Assembly (NCBI GenBank): GCA_035447065.1
Contig: DAOTGJ010000001.1
Coordinates: forward strand, 124,001 to 188,000
Direction: 5' to 3'
From: CALEMW01 sp035447065
Lineage (GTDB): Bacteria > Krumholzibacteriota > Krumholzibacteriia > LZORAL124-64-63
Length of the DNA stretch: 64,000 bases
Both the position numbers and the translations under genes were made by a program. This document shows positions 56,752-64,000 of the stretch, one piece after another. The notes beneath the pieces are model-generated. The model did no database searches. It was not told the DNA's origin and was given only the letters and a program-made list of their open reading frames with translations. Position 1 is the stretch's first letter, and each line of letters starts with the position of its first letter.

Positions 56752-57313
56752 GCACGTCGGCCACGGCCTTGAACTCGGGCGTGCGCGCCACGCGCAGCAG
56801 CTCGAACATGATCATCTCCGTGGTCATGACCTGCACGCGCAGGTCCCGCAGGTAGGCCAGACCCAGGTTGCGGTTGCTGACCTGCCGCGACGACACGGCG
56901 TCGGCCGCCACCACCACCTGGAACCCGTCGCTCATCAGGTCCCGCGCCGTCTGGTAGACGCACACGTGGGTCTCGATGCCGCAGAGGATCACCTGGTCCC
57001 GGCCGGTGGCGTGCAGGCGCTCCAGGAAGCCCGGATCCCCGGCGCAGCTGAAGCTGATCTTCTCCACGGGCGCCCCTCCCGCCGTCAGCCCCGCCAGCTC
57101 CGGCACCGTGCGCCCCAGCTTCTCCGGATAGTGCTCCGTGACGATCACCGGCAGCTCCAGGCGCTCGCAGAAGCGCATGAGGCGGCTGCTGTTGGCGATG
57201 ACGTGGCCCATGTCGTGGATGAGGGGGCGGAACGTCTCCTGGACGTCCACCACCACCAGGACGGTGCGTCCCAGCTTGAGTCGGCGGGGGATCTTGGACA
57301 TGACGGTCTCCAT
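56720..57313 (-). CDS. Isochorismatase-family cysteine hydrolase
   Basis: 197 residues. Catalytic Asp23 in VLVVVDVQETF, Lys in EKISFSC, and the nucleophile Cys in CGIETHVCVYQTARDL with a preceding cis-peptide motif: the Asp-Lys-Cys triad of nicotinamidase/isochorismatase-like enzymes. The sequence around the triad resembles the YcaC/ISOC1-like group, for which no substrate is fixed. ATG at 57313 with GAGG; a second ATG (57301) with GGAG is possible. Its last 32 bases overlap the convergent OmpA-family gene. Confidence 0.92.
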   Translation of the reverse strand: METVMSKIPRRLKLGRTVLVVVDVQETFRPLIHDMGHVIANSSRLMRFCERLELPVIVTEHYPEKLGRTVPELAGLTAGGAPVEKISFSCAGDPGFLERLHATGRDQVILCGIETHVCVYQTARDLMSDGFQVVVAADAVSSRQVSNRNLGLAYLRDLRVQVMTTEMIMFELLRVARTPEFKAVADVLKENPLPGRE

Positions 57314-57380
57314 GATGTCGAACCTCGGTGTGTTGGTCCAAGTGTAGCCGCCCCGCGGGGCCGGGGCAAGGCGGCCCGGC

Positions 57381-58595
57381 TCAGCGGTCGCGCGCGGGCG
57401 GTTCGTAGTCGTTGCGGCCGGGATCCAGGACCTCCGCGTACGGGCCGTCCCAGCCGCGGGCGAAGAACGCCGCGAGCTGCTCGGCCACGCCCTCGCCCTC
57501 CACGATCACGCCCACGTTGCGCGAGGCCGAGAAGTAGTCGGGACCCCAGTTGCTGGTGCCCACCCAGCCGCGCACGCCGTCGACCACCAGATACTTGGGG
57601 TGCTCCACCCGCGCGAAGGGCACGAACCCTCCCGACCACTCCGGGATGTTGGTGAAGCGCACCTCCAGGCCGGGCACGCAGGCCAGGCTCTTGAGCCAAG
57701 GCAACTGCGACCGGCTCTTGGCCCAGTTGCTCACGATCAGGCGGACCTTCACGCCGCGGGCCGCGGCCTGGCGCAGCTCCGTATCCAGGCCGAGCCACTC
57801 GTCGCCGTCGCGGTCCGTGGGGTGGTAGGAGAGCATCTGCAGGTCCAGGGTCTTCTCGGCGTCGCGCACCAGGCGCGTGAGCTGGGGAAGATCCCAGGGC
57901 ACGCCGGCGGGCAGGGCCTTGATGGGGCTGGCGCCCAGGGCCACGCGCACGGGACCCAGCTCGTCGGTGGTCAGCTCGTAGGGCCCGGCGTCGGCGGCGG
58001 TCTTGGGGCGCTCCTCGTCTCCGGCCAGGGCCCAGTCCAGCAGGAACACGTCGCGCAGGGCGCGGGCCAGCTCGGTGTGGCGCAGCCGCACCCCCAGCTC
58101 GCGGATGTGGGTCAGGGCGCGCCAGTCCCAGTTCTGGCTGCCCAGGTAGGCGTCACGGCCGTCCACCACCATGTACTTGGCGTGCTGCACGCCGCCCCAC
58201 AGGGCGCGGGCGTCCAGCAGGCGCGACTCGCAGCCGTAGAGCTCGGCGAAGCGGTCCGGGATGTCCGGGTAGGTCTTGTGGAAGCCGGCGTCGGAGAGCA
58301 GCCGCACGGACACGCCGCGGTCCGCGGCCCGGGTCAGGGCGGCGAGCACGCGGTCCAGACGGTCGTCCGGGTCGTCGGGATCGTCGCTGAAGTAGAAGGA
58401 GGCCACCAGGATCTCCTTCCGCGCGCCGTCGATCATGTCCAGCCACTGCTCGTGGGCCTGGGGGATGGCGGGGTCGTCCAGGCCCTCGGTCTCCACGGGC
58501 GTGGTCTCGACCAGGAGGAACTCGGGCGGCTCGGCGGCGACGGCGCTTCCGGCGGCCAGGAGCAACAGGAAGACGATGACGATCCGGGTGGGCAT
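57381..58595 (-). CDS. Secreted phospholipase D-family protein
   Basis: 404 residues. A signal peptide (residues ~1-20, IVIVFLLLLAAGSAVAA) and two HKD motifs: HAKYMVVDGRDAYLGSQNW near 140-160 and HPKYLVVDGVRGWVGTSNW near 330-350. The paired motifs make a complete two-fold active site. Exported PLD-like proteins can be phospholipases or nucleases; the pattern resembles the PLD3/4-like group of phosphodiesterases. The ATG at 58595 is preferred because AAGGA lies eight bases before it; an ATG at 58604 has the ribosome site too close. Confidence 0.88.
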   Translation of the reverse strand: MPTRIVIVFLLLLAAGSAVAAEPPEFLLVETTPVETEGLDDPAIPQAHEQWLDMIDGARKEILVASFYFSDDPDDPDDRLDRVLAALTRAADRGVSVRLLSDAGFHKTYPDIPDRFAELYGCESRLLDARALWGGVQHAKYMVVDGRDAYLGSQNWDWRALTHIRELGVRLRHTELARALRDVFLLDWALAGDEERPKTAADAGPYELTTDELGPVRVALGASPIKALPAGVPWDLPQLTRLVRDAEKTLDLQMLSYHPTDRDGDEWLGLDTELRQAAARGVKVRLIVSNWAKSRSQLPWLKSLACVPGLEVRFTNIPEWSGGFVPFARVEHPKYLVVDGVRGWVGTSNWGPDYFSASRNVGVIVEGEGVAEQLAAFFARGWDGPYAEVLDPGRNDYEPPARDR

Positions 58596-58674
58596 GCGGC
58601 GCATCCTTTCTCATGGTAGGGTGACGGGGACCTTACGCCCCACGGCCCCGCACGACAACCCCGGGGAGGACCGC

Positions 58675-59444
58675 ATGTTCCGCGCCGCCGCGATGCTGCT
58701 CCTGTTCGCCCTGGCCGCCGGCTGCGACGACGCCGGCCCGCTGCCCGTCTACGCCACCCGCGTGCTGGCCGTGGACGCCTGGGAGAGGACTCCGGTCACG
58801 GACGTGGACGTGTTCCTGGTGGACATGGACAGCGGCCGCATCGCGGCCCCGCCCACGCCGGTGGACCCTGCCGGCCGCGCGGAGGTCACCGGCCTGCCCG
58901 ACGGCCGCTACGCCTGGTTCGTGCGCCAGGGCGCCGGCTGGACCCTGGCCGGCCTGCCGCCGCAGGCCAAGCTCCTGCCCCCCGGGACGCCGGACACGCC
59001 GGGGCTCTCCACGCTGGAGCTGCGACGCACGCGCGTGGGCGGGGCCGTGCGCATCTCCGGCCGCGTGCTGGACGGAGAGACCGGGCTGCCGCTGGGTGGC
59101 GTGGTCATCGGCCTGCCGGGCTGGCCCGTGCGCTGGGACGGTCTGCTGCCCCTGCCGGGCGACGTGACCGCCGCCGACGGCACCTTCCTGGTCCACGACG
59201 TGCCCTTCCTGGAGGATCCGGACGGCGACGATCCGCCCACCCAGCTCCAGCCCCTGATCTTCCAGGCCCAGGGCCGGGCGCCGCAGGCCCTGCGTTTCGA
59301 GGCGCCGGGCTTTCACTTCCAGGAGATCACGGGCGTGGAGGTGGTCCTGGTCAAGACCTCGCCCGCGGGCGCCGGGCATCTGGAGGGGCGCGTGACCCAC
59401 GCCGGCGAGCCGGTGGCCGGCGTGGCGGTGGCCGCCGCCTGGAC
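58675..59444 (+). CDS. Lipoprotein with carboxypeptidase-regulatory-like (Cna-B/CarboxypepD) repeats, 3' truncated by gap
   Basis: At least 256 residues. Lipoprotein signal ending LAAGC (Cys17). Two or three beta-sandwich modules follow, each with a G-x-V-x(3)G-x-P-L-x-G-V phrase: VLAVDAWERTPVTDVDVFL, GRVLDGETGLPLGGVVIGLP and GRVTHAGEPVAGVAVAAA. This is the CarboxypepD_reg-like fold found in surface lipoproteins. The ATG at 58675 follows GGGGAGGA. The reading frame is open at the gap (59445), so the C-terminus is missing. It is divergent from the PLD gene. Confidence 0.8.
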
Positions 59445-59544
59445 NNNNNNNNNNNNNNNNNNNNNNNNNNNNNNNNNNNNNNNNNNNNNNNNNNNNNNNN
59501 NNNNNNNNNNNNNNNNNNNNNNNNNNNNNNNNNNNNNNNNNNNN
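59445..59544. other. Sequence gap (100 N)
   Basis: Truncates a plus-strand lipoprotein gene on the left and a minus-strand gene on the right. Flanks are not duplicated, so the two genes' 3' ends lie in missing sequence of unknown length. Confidence 0.9.
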
Positions 59545-59642
59545 GCGTGGAGCAGGGCGAAGCGGTACTGGTCGGGGGAGAAGCTGTCCCAGCGGCTGCG
59601 GTTCTGGAAGAGATGGCCGTGGTAGCCGGACAATCCGGACAT
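59545..59642 (-). CDS. N-terminal fragment of an unidentified protein (truncated by gap)
   Basis: Only about 32 residues remain, beginning MSGLSGYHGHLFQNRSRW. The ATG at 59642 has AGGAG eight bases upstream, and a TTGAGC-18-TTAAAC promoter-like pair lies at 59702-59673 on the same strand, which supports a real gene. The fragment is too short to assign. Confidence 0.5.
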
Positions 59643-59872
59643 GATGCGCACTCCTGACTTCTTTAGCGCCTTGTTTAACGTGGCGGCAAGCGAGTCGCTC
59701 AAATCACCACGGTCGTTTCATGATAGTCTGAGCCCCGCGGCTGTCAAGCCGCGCGGCGGTTCGCGCCGATTTCATTTGCGTCTGGGGACGATGACGCTAC
59801 TTTGCCGCCAAGCGCAGAGCGAGTCGCATCGTCGTCTGCAGGTGATCCCCCCGGGGAGGAAGGGAGACCCCC

Positions 59873-60181
59873 ATGAGCGTCACGCTGAAGTATCTGAAGA
59901 GCCGCCCGGTGGCCAAGGCCACGTTCCGCCTGCCCGCCGAGGCCGCGCCCAAGGCCAAGAAGGTCCACCTGGTGGGCGACTTCAACGACTGGAACGAGAA
60001 GGCCACCCCCATGGAGCGCCTGAAGGACGGAACCTTCAAGGTGGTCCTGGACCTGGATGCCGGCCAGGCCTACAGCTTCCGCTATCTGATCGACGGCAAG
60101 CGCTGGGAGAACGACTGGGACGCCACCCGCTACGAGCCCCATCCCTTCGGCGACGGGGACAACTCGGTGGTGCAGCTTTGA
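59873..60181 (+). CDS. Stand-alone glycogen-binding module (CBM48 / isoamylase N-terminal type)
   Basis: 102 residues, a single domain. VHLVGDFNDWNEKATPM, FKVVLDLDAGQAYSFRYLIDG and WENDWDATRYEPHPFGDGDNSV form the AMPK-beta/CBM48 glycogen-binding fold with the carbohydrate-contact tryptophans. No catalytic domain is attached. It may tether glycogen metabolism or act as a regulatory subunit. The ATG at 59873 has GGAAGGGAG. The 230-base upstream region, shared with the divergent fragment at 59642, is AT-richer and has no clear promoter for this gene. Confidence 0.9.
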   Translation: MSVTLKYLKSRPVAKATFRLPAEAAPKAKKVHLVGDFNDWNEKATPMERLKDGTFKVVLDLDAGQAYSFRYLIDGKRWENDWDATRYEPHPFGDGDNSVVQL

Positions 60182-60215
60182 GTCCCGCGCTGCCCGGCGA
60201 TCCCGATGATGTGGA

Positions 60216-60240
60216 AGGCCTCCGTCGCTGACGGAGGCCT
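60216..60240 (+). terminator. Intrinsic terminator of the CBM48 gene
   Basis: Perfect 10-bp stem AGGCCTCCGT/ACGGAGGCCT with loop CGCTG, 34 bases after the stop codon. Confidence 0.7.
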
Positions 60241-60255
60241 CGCCTCATCCGGGGG

Positions 60256-60284
60256 TTGACCCCGCCGGGCCCGGACGTTACCGT
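60256..60284 (+). promoter_or_regulatory. Candidate promoter of the 184-residue protein gene
   Basis: TTGACC (60256-60261), 17-base spacer, TACCGT (60279-60284). Good -35, weak -10. About 80 bases before the ATG at 60365. Confidence 0.4.
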
Positions 60285-60364
60285 GCCCGTGGATTCGGCC
60301 CGTGACCGCACGCCGCCGTCCGTCCTTTAATCGGCGCCCGTGAGCGCCGGAAGGAGATCGTCCC

Positions 60365-60919
60365 ATGCCGCAGGCCGCCCTCGCCGCCACGCCCCGCTCC
60401 ACCCTGTTCCGCACCGTCCGTCCCGAGCCCGACAGCGCCCGCCGCCGCCGCGTGGCCCATCTGGTGCAGGCCCGCGTCCGTGATTGCCTGGACGCCGCCG
60501 GCTGCACGGTGACCCGCGCCGACGACCACCAGGTGGACGCCGCCCTGCCCGCCGCCGCCGAGGGTGCGGCCCTGCTGGAGCGCCTGCTGGTGGACGTGAC
60601 CGGCCGCCTGCACGCGGACCTCATCGGCGGCGAGAACGCCACGCGCCTCAGCCGCGCCCGCGGCCGGCCCCTGCCGCGCCTGCGCTGGGAGGAGGCCGTG
60701 TCGTTGCTGGACGCCGACGCCGCCTGCGAGCTCGACGCGCGCCAGTCCGACGCCCTGATCCGCCACGGCGGCGGCCTGCCCCTGCACCTGACGGATCTGC
60801 CCGGCCCGGCCCGGGGTGCCGTGCTGCTGCCCTTCGGCGGCCGCGCCGGCGAGGTGCGCGCCGACGCGTTGCACCTGGACCTGGACGCCCTGGAGCGCTA
60901 CGTGCTGGGCGCGGCCTGA
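60365..60919 (+). CDS. Small protein of unknown function, possibly a class II aminoacyl-tRNA-synthetase-like fragment
   Basis: 184 residues, start after GGAAGGAG. I do not recognise a family with confidence. The middle (RPLPRLRWEEAVSLLDADAA) resembles the R-I/L-x-Y/W-x-E-A-I/V-x-L-L segment of asparaginyl/aspartyl-tRNA synthetases. The later LPLHLTDLPGPARGAVL resembles their P-V-F-V-T-D-Y-P motif. Motif 2 Arg and motif 3 ATP-binding residues are not visible, so synthetase activity is unlikely. It is bounded by terminators on both sides, so it is a monocistronic unit. Confidence 0.6.
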   Translation: MPQAALAATPRSTLFRTVRPEPDSARRRRVAHLVQARVRDCLDAAGCTVTRADDHQVDAALPAAAEGAALLERLLVDVTGRLHADLIGGENATRLSRARGRPLPRLRWEEAVSLLDADAACELDARQSDALIRHGGGLPLHLTDLPGPARGAVLLPFGGRAGEVRADALHLDLDALERYVLGAA

Positions 60920-60945
60920 CGCCCCGCAGGGTTCCGGAACGAGAA

Positions 60946-60976
60946 GCGCCCCCTCCACCGCGCGTGGAGGGGGCGC
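60946..60976. terminator. Bidirectional intrinsic terminator between convergent genes
   Basis: Perfect 13-bp stem GCGCCCCCTCCAC/GTGGAGGGGGCGC with loop CGCGC. It lies between the plus-strand gene ending at 60919 and tpx ending at 61004. Confidence 0.75.
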
Positions 60977-61003
60977 CGTCGTTCCGGGAGCGGTGCCGAG
61001 GGC

Positions 61004-61504
61004 CTAGCCCAGCGCCTTCAGGGCGGCGGCGTAGTCCGGCTCCTCCACCGTCTCGGCGTTGAGCTCGCTGTGGAGCACCTTGCCGTTCTCATCGACCACC
61101 ACCACCGAGCGGGCGGTCAGGCCGGCCAGGGGGCCGTCCTCGATGCGCACGCCGTACGTGCGGCCGAACTCGCCGCTGCGGAAGTCCGACGCGGACACCA
61201 CGCCGTCGATCCCCTCGGCGGTGCAGAAGCGGCCGTGGGCGAAGGGCAGGTCCATGCTGGCGCACACCACGGCGGTGTTGTCCAGCTTGGCGGCCTCCTC
61301 GTTGAAGCGGCGCACGCTGGCGGCGCACACGGCGGTGTCCAGGCTGGGGAAGATGTTCAGGACCACGCGCTTGCCCGCGAAGTCCGAGAGCTTCACCTCG
61401 CTCAGGTCCTTGCCCGTCAGGGTGAAGGCGGGGGCCTGGCTGCCGACGGCGGGCAGGGTGCCGTTGGTGTGGAAGGTGTTGCCCTTCAGCTTGAACTCGG
61501 CCAT
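61004..61504 (-). CDS. tpx: Thiol peroxidase
   Basis: 166 residues, the standard Tpx length. Peroxidatic Cys60 in SLDTAVCAASVRRF and resolving Cys94 in AHGRFCTAEG, the atypical 2-Cys arrangement of the family; a third Cys81 lies in VVCASMDLPF. It reduces alkyl hydroperoxides with thioredoxin as donor and is cytoplasmic here (no signal peptide). ATG at 61504 with GGAGGA-type site (TCCTCC on the plus strand). With the Prx at 11331 and trxA at 32187, it completes a thioredoxin-based peroxide defence. Confidence 0.97.
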   Translation of the reverse strand: MAEFKLKGNTFHTNGTLPAVGSQAPAFTLTGKDLSEVKLSDFAGKRVVLNIFPSLDTAVCAASVRRFNEEAAKLDNTAVVCASMDLPFAHGRFCTAEGIDGVVSASDFRSGEFGRTYGVRIEDGPLAGLTARSVVVVDENGKVLHSELNAETVEEPDYAAALKALG

Positions 61505-61602
61505 GGAATCGCTCCTCCGGTTTGCGGTCCGCTGGGCGCGGCGCGCCGGCGGCGCGCCTTCTGGCCGACATCCTAACCCCGCCGCCGCGGATCGCCATGG
61601 GA

Positions 61603-61640
61603 AAAGCGCGCGGCCCGCGCCGGCGAGGGCGCGGGCCGCG
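61603..61640 (-). terminator. Intrinsic terminator of the hemerythrin gene
   Basis: On the minus strand a perfect 13-bp stem (61628-61640 with 61609-61621), 6-base loop, then CGCTTTTCCC. It lies 34 bases past the hemerythrin stop. Confidence 0.8.
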
Positions 61641-61673
61641 TGACGGCGCCGTGCGCCGCCCGTGGGCTGATCG

Positions 61674-62075
61674 CTACGCCGGCTGCTTGGCGTGCGCCCC
61701 GTACTTCTTGTCGGTCTTCTGGATGTGGTTGCGCACCCAGTCGCGCAGGAAGCCCATGAGCTTCATGCTGATGGTGGCGTTGCCCGCGTCGTACTCCTTC
61801 TTGAACTCGGTCACGGTCTGCAGCAGCTTGGCGTGCTCCGCCTTGTGGGCCGCCAGGTCCGGGTAGCCGATGGACTGCATGTAGCGCTCCTCGGACGCGA
61901 AGTGCGACTGGGTGTAGCTGGCCAGCGCGTTGAAGGTGCGGTCCATCTCGTCCTTGGCCTTGCCGGCCTTCATGGCGTCGTTCAGCTCGTTCACCAGGGT
62001 GATCAGCTTCTGGTGCTCGCGGTCCATGGCGTCCACGTCGACGCTCAGGGTGGGGTTCCAGCTCATCAGGGCCAT
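61674..62075 (-). CDS. Bacteriohemerythrin
   Basis: 133 residues, a single hemerythrin domain. All diiron ligands are present: His21, His58, Glu62, His77, His81, His117 and Asp122. It binds O2 reversibly in the cytoplasm and is used for O2 storage, scavenging or sensing in microaerobic or motile bacteria. The start ATG at 62075 has GGAG eight bases upstream. A chemoreceptor gene lies 81 bases upstream on the same strand, a common pairing in aerotactic bacteria. Confidence 0.95.
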   Translation of the reverse strand: MALMSWNPTLSVDVDAMDREHQKLITLVNELNDAMKAGKAKDEMDRTFNALASYTQSHFASEERYMQSIGYPDLAAHKAEHAKLLQTVTEFKKEYDAGNATISMKLMGFLRDWVRNHIQKTDKKYGAHAKQPA

Positions 62076-62156
62076 GCGTTCGCTCCGTCCGGGATCGTAC
62101 GGGTCGCGTGCGGTTCTTCCCCTCGATCCCTGGGGGGAAGGCACGGGTGCCGCGGT

Positions 62157-63131
62157 TCAGGCGCTGCGCGCGCCGCCGCGGTTCAGGGAGGCTGCCATGT
62201 CCTGCACCAGGGTCACCAGGTGCGTGGAGAGGGCGGAGAGCTCCTGGCAGGAGGCCGCCGTCTCCTCGCTGCTGGCGGCGTTCTCCTGGACCACGCGGTC
62301 CAGGTCGCCCACGCCCTGATTGATCTGTCCCAGGCCGGCCGACTGCTCCTCCGTGGCCGTGGCCACCAGCCGCGACAGGTCGCCCAGCTGGTCGATGCCC
62401 GCCACGATCTCCTCCAGGCTGGCCACGAAGGCCTCGGCGCGGGTCACGCCGGCGTCGGCGTGCTCCACCGAGCGCGACACCAGCTCCGACGACGAGCGCG
62501 CCGCCTCGGCGCTGCGGGCGGCCAGGTCGCGCACCTCGGCCGCCACCACGGAGAAGCCCTTGCCGTGGTCGCCGGCGCGCACCGCCTCCACGGCGGCGTT
62601 CAGGGCCAGCAGGTTGGTCTGGAAGGCGATCTCGTCGATGGTGGTGATGATGCGCGAGGTCTCGTCGGCCGCCTGCTTGATGCGGCCCATGGCGTCCACC
62701 ATCTCGTAGAGCACGTTGCGGCCGTCCTCGGCCACCTCACCCGTGTCGGAGGCGGTGCCGTCGGCGGCGGCGGCGGTCTCGGCGTTGGCCTTCACCCGCG
62801 ACGCCAGCTCCGTGATGGTGGCGGAGATCTCCTCCAGGCTGGCGGCCTGGTTGCCGGCGCCCTCGGCCACGCGGGAGTTGGTCTGGGCGATGAGCTGGCT
62901 GGCGGCCTGCACCTGCCGCGCCATGCGCAGCAGCTCGTCCACGGAGCGCTGCAGCGGCTTCAGGACGCTGCGGTCCAGCACCAGCACGGCCAGGCCCGCG
63001 GCCAGCGCGGCGCCGGCCAGGCCCAGCAGGATCTGCAGGGAGCGGGGAAGGGAGTCCATCGCGCCGAGCGTGAGAACGGGAAGAGCTCCCGCCACGGCCA
63101 CCAGGCCGGCGAGACGCAGCCGCAGTCCCAT
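62157..63131 (-). CDS. Methyl-accepting chemotaxis protein (short, little or no periplasmic sensor domain)
   Basis: 324 residues. Two membrane helices at ~5-25 and ~31-52 are separated by only a few residues (AMDSLPRSLQ), so no external ligand domain exists. The cytoplasmic signalling hairpin has the tip EIAFQTNLLALNAAVEAVRAGDHGKGFSVVAAEV, matching the conserved MCP core (VEAVRAGD in place of the usual VEAARAGE). There is no C-terminal CheR pentapeptide. It could sense membrane or internal state, and the hemerythrin gene downstream suggests oxygen. ATG at 63131 with AAAGG; an ATG at 63179 is a less likely alternative. Confidence 0.92.
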   Translation of the reverse strand: MGLRLRLAGLVAVAGALPVLTLGAMDSLPRSLQILLGLAGAALAAGLAVLVLDRSVLKPLQRSVDELLRMARQVQAASQLIAQTNSRVAEGAGNQAASLEEISATITELASRVKANAETAAAADGTASDTGEVAEDGRNVLYEMVDAMGRIKQAADETSRIITTIDEIAFQTNLLALNAAVEAVRAGDHGKGFSVVAAEVRDLAARSAEAARSSSELVSRSVEHADAGVTRAEAFVASLEEIVAGIDQLGDLSRLVATATEEQSAGLGQINQGVGDLDRVVQENAASSEETAASCQELSALSTHLVTLVQDMAASLNRGGARSA

Positions 63132-63206
63132 GGGACGTGCCTTTCGGTTCTCGGGCGATGAGAGATGTGTGGAAGGCATCGGCAGACGGGGCGGGGACCT
63201 TGAGGA

Positions 63207-63242
63207 GAAAGGCCCCCGCGTCGCTGGGCGATGCGGGGGCCT
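63207..63242 (-). terminator. Intrinsic terminator of the transketolase gene
   Basis: A 15-bp stem (63210-63224 with 63228-63242, one G-T wobble) with a TGG loop, followed by TTTCTCC on the minus strand. Confidence 0.8.
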
Positions 63243-63264
63243 CGGGATCGGGCGGGCGCCGAAG

Positions 63265-63999
63265 CTACACCTTCGCCGCCGCCTCCATCATCTCCTTCAA
63301 CCGCGCCATGCGCTCGCCGTGGTCCCGGGCGAAGCGGATCACGCCGGCGGCCAGGCTCACGGGATCGATGTGCGCATCCTCGCAAACCTCGTCCACCGAA
63401 CCGCCCACGCGCCACTCGTCGTCCCAGTCGCTGCTCATGGCGTACTCGTCGCAGAGCGGGTTGAAGTTCCAGTCGCTCATGAGGCGGCGGGCGCGGTTGG
63501 TGACCACGGTGCTGTTCATGCGGTCGGCCGGGGTGATCACCTGGTTGCGGTAGGACTCCGGCTGCAGGGCGAAGAGCTGCGGGCTGGGCACCGCCACCAG
63601 CTTCACGTTCACGCCGGCCGCGTCGATCTCCGGCAGCGCGCGCAGCAGGTTGTGGGTGCTCATGGTGCCCTGCACGAAGAGGCAGCCCTGGTGCGGGCCG
63701 GCCTTGTAGTCACGCAGCACGTAGGCGCCCTTGGCGGCCAGGACGTGCGAGGCCAGGCCCAGGGCCTTGCGGTCCAGCACCTCGATGCCCGGGCGCGTCA
63801 GGTGCAGCGCCACGATGGGGCGGTCGGTGGACAGGGCCGCGGCCAGCAGCACCGGCACCTCGTTGTACTCGTAGGGGTGCAGGTCGATCACGTGGCCGTC
63901 GGGGAAGAGCTGCGTGACGCCCGGGGAGAAGATGCCGAAGTGCGTGCGCGAGTCCTCGGCCGTCTCCGGGCCCGAGTGGCCGGCCACCCAGATCACCTT
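63265..63999 (-). CDS. Transketolase, C-terminal part (5' truncated by window edge)
   Basis: 245 residues remain. VIWVAGHSGPETAEDSRTHFGIFSPGVTQLFPDG belongs to the pyrimidine-binding (PYR) region of ThDP enzymes. The segment HLTRPGIEVLDRKAL and a C-terminal domain ending LKEMMEAAAKV follow. The reading frame continues past the window end. The HSG/THFG spacing suits transketolase-like rather than DXS proteins; exact sugar specificity cannot be judged. It ends at a good terminator and shares strand with the chemoreceptor gene, but is not its operon partner. Confidence 0.85.
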   Translation of the reverse strand, partial: KVIWVAGHSGPETAEDSRTHFGIFSPGVTQLFPDGHVIDLHPYEYNEVPVLLAAALSTDRPIVALHLTRPGIEVLDRKALGLASHVLAAKGAYVLRDYKAGPHQGCLFVQGTMSTHNLLRALPEIDAAGVNVKLVAVPSPQLFALQPESYRNQVITPADRMNSTVVTNRARRLMSDWNFNPLCDEYAMSSDWDDEWRVGGSVDEVCEDAHIDPVSLAAGVIRFARDHGERMARLKEMMEAAAKV

Positions 64000-64000
64000 G

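Noticed and set aside
59313..59702. Minus-strand frame continuing through the gap into the lipoprotein region
   Set aside because: The N-run makes the frame artificial; left of the gap the plus-strand lipoprotein is clearly the real gene. Only the part right of the gap (59545-59642) is kept.

Overview
The window is about 64 kb of very GC-rich, gene-dense DNA from a didermic (Gram-negative-type) bacterium. Outer-membrane beta-barrels, an Omp85-type barrel, an OmpA-family protein, several lipoproteins and two roughly 20-haem periplasmic cytochromes show two membranes and anaerobic or respiratory redox chemistry. It is a draft scaffold: four runs of exactly 100 N mark gaps, and two of them are flanked by repeated 55-mers typical of a k=55 assembly graph. 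Phylum cannot be fixed from this text. The mix (homodimeric AceE, large CXXCH proteins, secreted proteins sharing a W-S-x-x-K-R-x-[FY]-R C-terminus) would fit a candidate lineage such as Krumholzibacteriota/Eisenbacteria, but that is a guess.

Layout. 1-3140: 3' end of gltX, a membrane phosphodiesterase, and a tRNA-Gln/tRNA-Glu pair with its own promoter and terminator. 3194-4372: an alpha/beta hydrolase and a small RRM protein. 4519-11116: a four-gene minus-strand signalling operon (multi-PAS histidine kinase, then REC-HDOD, REC-HD-like and REC-HD-GYP proteins). 11331-14936: peroxiredoxin, a phosphoglyceromutase-like metalloenzyme and a polytopic membrane protein. 15033-20447: the pyruvate dehydrogenase operon aceE-aceF-lpdA, followed by corA, a DUF432 gene and an MscS channel. 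23431-27122: a secreted tetrahaem cytochrome, a ybgA-phr-like pair and a secreted protein. 27119-32051: a metal ABC importer (both permeases with winged-helix tails) behind a sulfatase-like gene. 32187-34869: trxA divergent from a sigma-54 activator. 34947-36824: a 33-bp perfect hairpin, an SPFH/PH/ribbon-helix-helix operon and a 125-bp inverted-repeat element. 36848-38110: pepT.

38216-45390 is a five-gene operon that looks like a trans-envelope electron conduit: inner-membrane cytochrome b, two multihaem cytochromes, an outer-membrane barrel and a membrane-anchored Fe-S flavoprotein. 45494-48760 holds an OPT transporter and an acyltransferase. 48765-53031 is a translationally coupled trio: an ATP/ADP-translocase-like carrier, an Omp85-like barrel and a lipoprotein carrying kinase-like catalytic motifs. 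This may be an extracytoplasmic phosphorylation system and is the most novel candidate here.

53186-64000 holds mixed envelope and stress genes: lipoproteins, a quinone-oxidoreductase-like enzyme, an LPS-type glycosyltransferase, OmpA, isochorismatase-family and phospholipase D-family proteins, a glycogen-binding module, Tpx, hemerythrin, a chemoreceptor and the end of a transketolase. Several promoters share TTG-N3-17/18-TATNNT. Intergenic stretches over 300 bases are absent apart from the sequence gaps.
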